NCBI GenBank assembly: GCA_951799445.1
Contig: OX637294.1
Location: forward strand, 27,615,452-27,679,451
Length of the DNA stretch: 64,000 nucleotides
Source: Pseudisothecium myosuroides
Taxonomy: Eukaryota; Streptophyta; Bryopsida; Hypnales; Lembophyllaceae
Reading direction: 5' to 3'
The notes under the pieces were generated by a model, which saw only the letters and a program-made list of their open reading frames with translations, did no database searches and was not told the DNA's origin. Of the stretch, positions 26,201-38,200 are shown one piece after another; position 1 is the stretch's first letter, and the number at the start of each line of letters is the position of its first letter. Made by a program: the position numbers and the translations under genes.

Positions 26201-29200
26201 AGGCCTCTTGCTTGGTGCGGGGGATGTTGCGGGTTTCCCCTCCAAGCCCTGCATTTTGTCCACATCATTGCGTCAATGGATACCCGCAAGCCCAAGACAT
26301 GGCTACCTAGCCCCCCTGGTGTTGAAACAATTTGCGTCGACATGGGTAAGAAAATGTCAAGGCCACCCCGTGCACACATGCACGGGGACAACAATTCGAC
26401 CTCCTAACAATGCCTACAACAAAGCGTGTGTCCTCAAGATGGCAAGGGGCAAGTACCTTGGAAGGTTCTTGTGGCACTCCACCCAATCCGGGGCTCAATG
26501 CACTTGACGCCGGCCTGTGCAATGCAGCTACACCCGGCTCGGTGGTGGGCTCTGTCGGTTTGGCGGTTGGGAAGTCCTTGTCGCCCGAGGGGGGCTTCTC
26601 GCCCACCGCGATGCCAACATCCGTGTGCGGTGATTGGTCTCCCACAAGAGATGGAGGCCTCTTGCTTGGTGCGGGGGATGTTGCGGGTTTCCCCTCCAAG
26701 CCCTGCATTTTGTCCACATCATTGCGTCAATGGATACCCGCAAGCCCAAGACATGGCTACCTAGCCCCCCTGGTGTTGAAACAATTTGCGTCGACATGGG
26801 TAAGAAAATGTCAAGGCCACCCCGTGCACACATGCACGGGGACAACAATTCGACCTCCTAACAATGCCTACAACAAAGCGTGTGTCCTCAAGATGGCAAG
26901 GGGCAAGTACCTTGGAAGGTTCTTGTGGCACTCCACCCAATCCGGGGCTCAATGCACTTGACGCCGGCCTGTGCAATGCAGCTACACCCGGCTCGGTGGT
27001 GGGCTCTGTCGGTTTGGCGGTTGGGAAGTCCTTGTCGCCCGAGGGGGGCTTCTCGCCCACCGCGATGCCAACATCCGTGTGCGGTGATTGGTCTCCCACA
27101 AGAGATGGAGGCCTCTTGCTTGGGGCGGGGGATGTTGCGGGTTTCCCTTCCAAGCCCTGCATTTTGTCCACATCATTGCGTCAATGGATACCCGCAAGCC
27201 CAAGACATGGCTACGTAGCGCCACTGGTGTTGAAACAAATTGCGTCGACATGGGTAAGAAAATGTCAAGGCCACCCCGTGCACACATGCACGGGGACAAC
27301 AATTCGACCTCCTAACAATGCCTACAACAAAGCGTATGTCCTCAAGATGGCAAGGGGCAAGTACCTTGGAAGGTTCTTGTGGCACTCTACCCAATCCGGG
27401 GCTCAATGCACTTGACGCCGGCTTGTGCAATGCAGCTACACCCGGCTCGGTGGTGGGCTCTGTCGGTTTGGCGGTTGGGAAGTCCTTGTCGCCCGAGGGG
27501 GGCTTCTCGCCCACCGCGATGCCAACATCCGTGTGCGGTGATTGGTCTCCCACAAGAGATGGAGGCCTCTTGCTTGGTGCGGGGGATGTTGCGGGTTTCC
27601 CCTCCAAGCCCTGCATTTTGTCCACATCATCGCGTCAATGGATACCCGCAAGCCCAAGACATGGCTACCTAGCCCCACTGGTCTTGAAACAAATTGCGTC
27701 GACATGGGTAGGAAAATGTCAAGGCCACCCCGTGCACACATGCACGGGGACAACAATTCGACCTCCTAACAATGCCTACAACAAAGCGTGTGTCCTCAAG
27801 ATGGCAAGGGGCAAGTACCTTGGAAGGTTCTTGTGGCACTCCACCCAATCCGGGGCTCAATGCACTTGACGCCGGCGTGTGCAATGCAGCAACACCCGGC
27901 TTGGTAGCGGGCGCACTCAAGAGGTGCACACCACTTGTTGTTTGAAGAGTGTGAGTTAGGAAGTAGCTCTTTGTTGTCTCCCAATCAACTATGGTAATGA
28001 CTCCAAATTGGTCTAAGGCATTGCCCGCCCTACCGTAGAATCCAGTCACTAATGTATTTGGGGAACTCTCAAACTCCGATCCGGTTAATACACCAAAAGG
28101 ACCGTAGGCATGCTTGTTGGTGATGAATGTCAAGGAAGTGATTACTTGATGCGAACTAAAGAAACCCACCTTGGCCGTGGTTCCCTTTACTTGAGTTAAG
28201 TATTCATTTGGAAAGTCCAAGGTTATCTGCATCCAAGTCAGTACTAAGTCAATATGCTTTTTCTTACTTGATATTGTCTTACGCATCCTATAAACAACAA
28301 CTTTGATGAAACGTAGATGATTTTAGTTGGACTTTGGATTACGGACACTATGTATTTGACATTTATTAACACACCATGTTTGCATTTGTGCATATTCTCT
28401 AGTTCTTGTGCATGCTTTATTGAAGAACAAATGAATGGTTGTGATTAGTACCTTGGATGTATCGCCATTGGTGCTACCGTACGTCACCGGTTCAAAAGTA
28501 ACTCCACCTTGCTCATACGTGGTTTGAATTCCGTTGATTTGGCTTTGGTTGTGGTACACCACAATTTGCACAATGTCACCTTGGCCGCTGTAGAACTCAC
28601 GCCCTCCTTGACCACCCCATGGACCTAACTTTGTTGTTGCTGGTAAGGCCTTGCCCGGATGCAACTCCGTGATGAAACCAATGGAATCCAAGAAACTGCC
28701 TGATCTTCCAAAGAAACCAACAACCTTTCCATGTGCCGTGGTTTCAAATGCACCCCCGGTAGTCGGTCCAAACGGTCCATGCGTTCGTTTATTGGTGATG
28801 AAGGTGAGGGACGTCACCATTGTTCCACCGGGAACTATGTTTCCCGTGGTTCCCTTCACTTGGACGAGGTACTCACCACCTTCAAAAGAAATCTGCACAT
28901 GCATTCCCACCAAGTTTGATACGTAAGTTCAACCTCATGTAGGAGCCACACACTTTACATTTCAATCACATTCCTTTGGACCTAGACTCTTAAAACCATC
29001 TAAACCATATCACAAAAGTCTAAGAGTTTGGAAGTTGGACCTGTTTAGTTTCACCACCGTCAAGTCCACCGTGCGGTTGGGACTTGTATCGAGTGTCCCC
29101 TTGCTCATACGTTACATGGAGCAAGATGATTTGCTTCTTGTTGTACTTGACAAGGAGTTCAACGATCTCACCTCTGCCGTCGCTAAACGGCTTCCCTCCC

Positions 29201-32200
29201 GGACCTCCCCAAGACCCTTGCACTATCAACAAGTCATCTCTTTGCGATGGGAAGCTAACGACCACGCCAAGTTGATCCACAAAATGACCCGCCTTTCCAA
29301 AAAAGCCAACAATTTTGCCGTTCTTGGGGGTAGATTGAAGTTGGCCTTGGGGCTTCAAGGCTCCATAAGGCCCATAGCTTTGTTTGTTGGTGATGAATTC
29401 AAGGCTCTCTATGATGGTAAGCCCGTTGATGTGGTGGCTACTGCCCTTGACTTGCACCAAGTATTCCTCTGGATACTTCAAAGAGATCTACCAAACACAT
29501 TGCACCCACTTCACTCACCACATGCATTTGAACATTCATTCTTCAAGCCTAGCCACTACATCCAAAGATTCAAATCCCATTACAATTTAAAACTAGCATT
29601 GGACCTCATCTACAACTTGTGCTAGCGGTGGAGGAGGGGATACTACTCTCTCTCTTACCTTGGTTTGTTTTTCTCCAACGCCATTTTGGCCGCCGTGTCG
29701 CTCTGCTTTGAAGGTTCTCCCTCCACGTCTATAAGTTGTTTGGAATGAAACAACATGGAGATTGTTGTAGGACACAAGCACCTCAATCACATCGCCGCTT
29801 CCTTCATAGAAGGATTCTCCACCTTGACCACCCCAAGCCTCTTGAACAATGATAGTTTCCGTGTCTGGAACATCTTCCGCCTTGGCATTGACAACGCCAA
29901 TGTTGTGTATGCACGATGTTGCTTTGCCATAGAAGCCCGTGACTTTTCCATGCCGAACTGTTTCAAAAGTTGTGCCTCTACTCACGGACCCATAAGGTCC
30001 GTATGTCCTCTTGTTGGTTACAAACGTGAGGGATGTCACCACCACACCCAAAGATGACACTTCTCGGGTGGTTCCCCTCACTTGGACCACATATTCATTA
30101 GGATATTGGAGAGTAATCTACACAATGCATTCACCACACACACATATTGAGCAATGCATCTCCAAGGAACATGTCAATCCATTTGAAATCACACCTTGCC
30201 TAGCTACTATAACTACTTCTATGTTGAAAATCCATTCACGGTGCAATTCCACCACAAATGGATGATGGACAACCATCAACAACCATTGCATACATATGAA
30301 CCAAACAAAGCGCCATGACGGCTTGAGCAACAAATCCAAACCAAATTGGTCCCCCAAGACAAAAGCATCCACCACCCTAGCTACCATACAACAAGATCAT
30401 CAAAACCACAAAAAAGTGTCCGGTTCCCACAAATTACTAACCTTGCTCACATCACCACCAAGGCCGCCTTGCGGAGCTTGCTTAAAAGTCCTCCCATTCA
30501 AAACGTAAGTGGTTTGGATACGTAGGATGTATTGCTTGTTAAAAGCAACCTCAATTTCAAAGATGTCACCATTCCCCTCATAGAAGGTGGTCTCCTCTTT
30601 TGATCCCCACGGTCCTTCAACTAGGGAAATATTGTCATCATGACTTCCAAAATTCCAACCACCAAAGACCCACGACAAGAAGTCGGGCTTGGTGATCAAC
30701 CCACCAAACGAAGAACGCTCTTCCTAAAAACCAATCCAACAACATTCAAAACCATTTAATCCAAACTCCAATACAAGGCCACAAACCGCAAACAACCTCA
30801 ACGCTATCAAAACGAGCACCCAACACAAAAAACTTGGCAATGACCATGCTCCAAAACTCCCAACCCACCATTGCCAATGCCAAGCACACACGCAAAAAAA
30901 GACAATAGTTGGACCACCTAACAATGCCTACAACAAAGCGTGCGTCCTCAAGATGGCAAGGGGCAAGTACCTTGGAAGGTTCTTGTGGCACTCCACCCAA
31001 TCCGGGGCTCAATGCACTTGACGCCGGCTTGTGCAATGCAGCTACACTCGGCTCGGTGGTGGGCTCTGTCGGTTTGGCCGTTCGGAAGTCCTTGTCGCCC
31101 AAGGGGGGCTTCTCGCCCACCGCGATGCCAACATCCGTGTGCGGTGATTGGTCTCCCACAAGAGATGGAGGCCTCTTGCTTGGTGCGGGGGATGTTGCGG
31201 GTTTCTCTTCCAAGCCCTGCATTTTGTCCACATCATTGCGTCAATGGATACCCGCAAGCCCAAGACATGGCTACCTAGCCCCACTGGTCTTGAAACAAAT
31301 TGCATCGACATGGGTAAGAAAATGTCAAGGCCACCCCGTGCACACATGCACGGGGACAACAATTCGACCTCCTAACAATGCCTACAACAAAGCGTGTGTC
31401 CTCAAGATGGCAAATGGCAAGTACCTTGGAAGGTTCTTGTGGCACTCCACCCAATCCGGGGCTCAATGCACTTGACGCCGGCGTGTGCAATGCAGCTACA
31501 CCCGGCTCGGTGGTGGGCTCTGTCGGTTTGGCGGTTGGGAAGTCCTTGTCGCCCGAGGGGGGCTTCTCGCCCACCGCGATGCCAACATCCGTGTGCGGTG
31601 ATTGGTCTCCCACAAGAGATGGAGGCCTCTTGCTTGGTGCGGGGGATGTTGCGGGTTTCCCCTCCAAGCCCTGCATTTTGTCCACATCATTGCGTCAATG
31701 GATACCCGCAAGCCCAAGACATGGCTACCTAGCCCCACTGGTGTTGAAACAAATTGCGTCGACATGGGTAAGAAAATGTCAAGGCCACCCCGTGCACACA
31801 TGCACGGGGACAACAATTCGACCTCCTAACAATGCCTACAACAAAGCGTGTGTCCTCAAGATGGCAAATGGCAAGTACCTTGGAAGGTTCTTGTGGCACT
31901 CTACCCAATCCGGGGCTCAATGCACTTGACGCCGGCGTGTGCAATGCAGCTACACCCGGCTCGGTGGTGGGCTCTGTCGGTTTGGCGGTTGGGAAGTCCT
32001 TGTCGCCCGAGGGGGGCTTCTCGCCCACCGCGATGCCAACATCCGTGTGCGGTGATTGGTCTCCCACAAGAGATGGAGGCCTCTTGCTTGGGGCGGGGGA
32101 TGTTGCGGGTTTCTCTTCCAAGCCCTGCATTTTGTCCACATCATTGCGTCAATGGATACCCGCAAGCCCAAGACATGGCTACCTAGCCCCACTGGTGTTG

Positions 32201-35200
32201 AAACAAATTGCGTCGACATGGGTAAGAAAATGTCAAGGCCACCCCGTGCACACATGCACGGGGACAACAATTCGACCTCCTAACAATGCCTACAACAAAG
32301 CGTGTGTCCTCAAGATGGCAAATGGCAAGTACCTTGGAAGGTTCTTGTGGCACTCCACCCAATCCGGGGCTCAATGCACTTGTTGCTGGCCTGTGCAATG
32401 CAGCTACACCCGGCTCGGTGGTGGGCTCTGTCGGTTTGGCGGTTGGGAAGTCCTTGTCGCCCGAGGGGGGCTTCTCGCCCACTGCGATGCCAACATCCGT
32501 GTGCGGTGATTGGTCTCCCACAAGAGATGGAGGCCTCTTGCTTGGTGCGGGGGATGTTGCGGGTTTCTCTTCCAAGCCCTGCATTTTGTCCACATCATTG
32601 CGTCAATGGATACCCGCAAGCCCAAGACATGGCTACCTAGCCCCACTGGTGTTGAAACAAATTGCGTCGACATGGGTAAGAAAATGTCAAGGCCACCCCG
32701 TGCACACATGCACGGGGACAACAATTCGACCTCCTAACAATGCCTACAACAAAGCGTGTGTCCTCAAGATGGCAAGGGGCAAGTACCTTGGAAGGTTCTT
32801 GTGGCAGTGTACCCAATCCGGGGCTCAATGCACTTGACGCCGGCGTGTGCAATGCAGCTACACCCGGCTCGGTGGTGGGCTCTGTCGGTTTGGCGGTTGG
32901 GAAGTCCTTGTCGCCCGAGGGGGGCTTCTCGCCCACCGCGATGCCAACATCCGTGTGCGGTGATTGGTCTCCCACAATAGATGGAGGCCTCTTGCCTTGT
33001 GCGGGGGATGTTGCGGGTTTCCCTTCCAAGCCCTGCATTTTGTCCACATCATTGCATCAATGGATACCCGCAAGCCCAAGAGATGGCTACCTAGCCCCAC
33101 TGGTGTTGAAACAAATTGCGTCGACATGGGTAAGAAAATGTCAAGGCCACCCCGTGCACACATGCACGGGGACAACAATTCGACCTCGTAACAATGCCTA
33201 CATTAAAGCGTGTGTCCTCAAGATGGCAAGGGGCAAGTACCTTGGAAGGTTCTTGTGGCAGTCTACCCAATCCGGGGCTCAATGCACTTGACGCCGGCGT
33301 GTGCAATGCAGCTACATCCGGCTCGGTGGTAGGCTCTGTCGGTTTGGCCATTGGGAAGTTCTCGTCGGCAATGTTGTTAGTGGTTTTGTATTGTTTGTGT
33401 ATGAGATTTGAGTGTTTGAGGCCTTGTGATTTCGATATTGGTGCAGGGTTGTTGGTGCAGCCACAACAGTATAGATATGGCATTGTACATTGGTGGCAAT
33501 TCCCATTGTCTGGTGTTGCATGTATTAATGTGATAACGCCGAGTTGATGGAGGATTTTGCTTGAGTTGCCAAATAGTCCAACAATTTTTCCTTTTGGAGA
33601 GCTTTGAAATCTTTTACCTTTAATTCCACCATATGGCCCATATGTAGTTTTGTTGGTAACCACTGTGAGGGATGTGATTGCTAGAGCACCTTGGACTATT
33701 CCACTTGTTCCGTTGACTTGAAGGACTTGCTCTTCATTTGAATCCAACTGAATCTGCCGAATTGCAATCAACCTTCCGTATTAGGCTGTGTAGTTGAGAG
33801 TAAATGTAGTTGCTATTTCTTCTTTACAAATAGTTTTAAGTTGTCAAAAGAATTGTCAGATTTTATTAAGACTTTTATGTTTCTCCATCTACAACATTTA
33901 CTTGTCCATATACCGTAGTGTGATATGGCTTTGGTTTTTTATTAATTCATTAATGTCAAAATCAAATTTTTATAAAAGTTAAGAAACAATTAGAGAAATT
34001 TGTAGAAAATAAGTAGGATCTTTGTCGGAAACTTTACTAAGTTAATAAAGACCAATGTTGAAAAGGCCAATATGACTACGATAGTATGTAAAATTGTACA
34101 ACCTTTTGGCACTTCCTTAGATTTGCAATAATTAGCGCAATATCATTAACAAATAATTGAACTACAACCAGTACCTTGAACCATTTCAAAGCCCACTTCT
34201 TCCATGCATGCATATCACCAATAAACAAAATTTCAATAATTAGACCGTTTCTTGCTTTTATGATTCTCTTCAATTTGAAAGGACATGACATTTTGTTCAC
34301 AATGAAGAAATGACAAATTGTGAAATAATTACAAGATTACTAAACCAAAATCATCTTTACTTCATATATGTGTAAACAAACCACTTTGGGTGAAACAAAT
34401 AATTTTTTCATCATTGCAAAGACAAAAGTCATGTCACACTCTGGTAGTGTTGTTTCCATTTGAAATTATCCTAAATATTGAGAGTTCAATTTATTTAGTG
34501 CTTGACGCTTGACAAGGTTTGAAATTGTTTAAATATTACCATTGATTCTTTCCTTTAATTTTTTTGAGTTTGTAATCAAAAAATGATTCATATGGGTGGA
34601 AATAGATTATAATGCAGTAAATGATTTGTAGGCTTTAGTGCAGCCACCTAGAATTTCAATCAAAAAAATTCTAATTATTCTTTTATAAAAAATGGGTAGT
34701 TCAATAAATGGAGTTAAGTCTAACTTTAGACCTAACTTAAACGAGGCTACAACTTATTGTGTCATATAATAAATGCTAAGACAATGAATGCATGGAGGTA
34801 GGGATTGCACACCTTGACATGCTGAGCGCCATCTTCACCGTGTACAGGTGCTTGAAATTTTGTGCCTCCTTGCTCATAGTCGACTTGAATCGAGGTGATA
34901 AGACTTTTGTTGTAGTTGATGTTCAAAGCCACAATGTCACCCCTTCCATCGTAGAATTCTTGGCCACTTGAACCTCCCCAAGGCCCTTGTGGAATAACCA
35001 AAACATCCGGGCTAACCAGATATGTGGTATCATAGGTGGGCTTGCTGCCAAGTGAATTAGGCATCTTTATTATGCAGCCAATTTGATCCAGTGAAGTTGG
35101 GGAAGCTCGCCCATAGAATCCTACGACAATTCCTTCAGAAGAGGTTTGAAATCTTCTTCCAGAAACAGATCCATAGGGTCCGTAAGTTTGCTTGTTGGTA

Positions 35201-38200
35201 ATGATAGTCAATGAACTGATGACATTGTTATGGTGAACAGTCTGCATCGTTCCTTGGACTTGGACCAAGTATTCCTCCGGAAAATCCAATTTAACCTGTC
35301 ACAAAATGCAAATACAGTCCAATATTTAGGTTAAGCTCGTCACTACATGGAATTGAATGACCGGTACCATGCTTACAATGACAGTCAAATAGGAGGCAAC
35401 AATGGAGCAATTTATCAAAAATAACCCTCATTCGGCTACTGTGCAACCATCCTGCCAAAAGAAGACAATGAGCCTCCTAGTTTGTGGCATATTCCTTTAG
35501 GCTCGTAATTTCTAAGTGGAGACTTATGGATCTACTATCAAAGAGAGTGCTAGAACCTGCAATTGTATTTCAACTTACGTCCATGGCTGCAATGGGTTGC
35601 AATGATACTAAGCAAAGAAATCATGGAGTTACTAAATTTACAGACCACATTGCCGCTTTTGAGCAAAATATCATTCTGTAGCTATAGCTACTGAGTCTAC
35701 AAATTCAAGAATATGAGAGTTACCGTTGCTACATCTCCAGTTTGCCCTCCATGACTGTCAGGTTGAAAAACAACCCCTCCTTGCTCATAACTAGCTTGGA
35801 ATGACAGAATTTGGCTCTCCGTGTGAGTGATGGCAATTTCATAAATGTCACCTCTTCCATCGTAAAAGGAAGCACCTCCTTGCCCTCCCCAAGGCCCTTC
35901 AGTAATGATTAAATCAACATTGTCTTGTGTGCTACGTCTAGCACTCTCCATATAAATTTCATTCCAACCAGAACCAGTGTTGACAGATGTCTTCCCAAAC
36001 AACTTTCGAAATTGAATTCCGGAAGAAACCTCAGTGATGACTCCAATCTGGTGAAGAATGGATTCAAAGCGTCCATAGAAGCCCAGTACTATACTAGGTG
36101 TACTCTTGAAGGCTCTTCCGGACGTCGAACCATAGGGACCACAAATTCTTTGATTTGTGATGAAGGTCAACGATGACACCGCCTCAATCCCATTCACGGT
36201 ATCAATTGTTCCCTTGAGCTGGATAAGATACTCGTCAGGAAAGTTTAAAGTCACCTGTTACAAGCATCCATTAAAAAAAATCAATATTCCACAAAATTCA
36301 TTTTCAATTGGGAAGTTACTGAAGGCTTTCTAATGTGTTTTTAAGACATCCATGATAACTTCTAAAGTTCCAATATGCAAATGAACCTTGGCTTTTTTAG
36401 ACATGAAAATGACATTATTTCTCATATGCAAATAAATCAAATTCTGATTTTGAATGAGCTTGCACAAAAACTTTTTCTAAACTTGGATTCAAATAACATT
36501 ACCTTCTCCGTTCGGGCTGGATTCTCACCACCCCAACAATCACTCTTAAATTTGGTCTTTTCTATGCCGAGACAATAGGTGGCTTGCAATGCCACGATGT
36601 GACCTTTTGTGAACGTGATATAGATTTCCGAGAGATCCCCTCTTCCGCTGCAAAATTGAGAGCCATGATCACCCCCCCAAGGACCTTGGACTACTGTAGA
36701 ATCCAGATGCCCAGGAGCCCTGGTGATGACCCCAATTTGATCAAGCCGAGAACTACATTTGCCAAAAAACCCAGTCACCTCTCTGCCCGGAGGGCTCTCG
36801 AAGGCTTTCCCTGCGCAATGGCCGAAGGGTCCAAAACGGCGCTGGTTGGTGATAAACGTAAGCGAAGTGATAGTGTCATGCTTGGAGACTTTTCCTATAG
36901 TTCCTTTCACTTCAATCAAATACTCCTCTGGACGACAAAACGAAATCTACACACACAGACAATCACACCAATGAATACACAAGTGAGTACTTAGTGTCGG
37001 GTTAAAAAAAACAAAGAATCCACTTCTAACACATACTAATCTAGTAAATCCTTGCTAACTAAGTTCTCCTCACTCCATTCAAATTCAAGAATTCATTACA
37101 AAGATAAATAACATTAAAACTTCATTGCTTATGTACTCATCTTGAAGATATTATAATCCAAATATTTATTTAACCAAGCAACTATGCTCTACACTAATGG
37201 TAGAGATATTATAACCCAATTTGTTATAATAAATCCTAGGTAGTTCACCCACATTCACTTAGAAAACTACCTAAGTTCAAAGATAGGGTGTTGTTAATTC
37301 ATTGGAGATAAAGTCTACAATAAAAAAATTTAAGTAAGAGTTTGTAAATTCATTTTGAAAATATCAAATAGAATATCCTATTAATATTTTAATTATATAT
37401 AGCTCTCTTTTAAATACCCCTGTGAACTGGCATGGGTCGCTAAAGTACAAAGTAGTAAATCTACATGTTGACCAAGCAAGCTAAAATTGCAAAACCTAGG
37501 ATCGCTGTTGCTTCTTTGTTTTGAAACACTAGTATTGCAAGATAGGACTATCCAATGTACTCTAGATGTGCAAAAAAAAATTAAACATTTGAGAAGAAAC
37601 TTAATGATCGATAAATGAAAGTTAAAAATTATGGTTCAAGATCTCAATCTATAAACAAAGTATTCTCTATCATTCTCTAGCTCCTACTTCATCCATAATT
37701 CTATATCATTTCAACTCAAGTTTTTCATCTACATTGACAATTAAAATTAGAATCAAAACTATTGTACTATAAGAAATGCAATTGAAAATTTTCAAGAACT
37801 TAAATACAATACCCAACTATCATGACCAAGAAAACATAATTCTAAATGTAGATGCCGAAATGTTAATATTGCATGTTCCCAAGCACTATTTGTTCTCTTG
37901 CACTTATTTCCTAATCATACACTAGTATTTTATTCTGATCATTTACACAATTACACTTTGAAATATATCGACACCGAAATTTTAAAACTTCATTTTCAAT
38001 TGCCTTCTGAATGTGACAATTGCAAGCTAATTCCATAGTATAACACCTCCACAATATGACTACTATGACATGAATAAAGATGGTTATCATAAGGTAGTCT
38101 CTTCTTGAAGTGATCCTTTAAGCCTACCAAACTCATCAATGACACTAATAGATATTTCAAAGCACGTGGCAATCAATCCTAAATAGAGAACATATTTAGC

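Larger units (their letters stand above)
27778..33193. repeat. 7,238-bp segmental tandem duplication, copy 2 (alignable part)
   Basis: Second copy, covering delta3, gamma3, beta3, alpha3, epsilon3 and array A. Homology weakens near 33180-33194, where exon 6's own intron sequence starts to differ (for example cctcgtaac instead of cctcctaac). Confidence 0.93.

Noticed and set aside
17958..33370. CRISPR-like array of regular repeats
   Set aside because: The whole 454-bp unit is repeated with no unique spacers; the context is a plant intron-containing gene.
18264..33547. Repeated plus-strand open frames of 75-225 codons in every 454-bp unit
   Set aside because: They run across both the exon and intron of the minus-strand unit, show no known domain, and are explained by low stop density in GC-rich repeats. 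The minus-strand reading has matching splice sites and phase and joins to jacalin exons.
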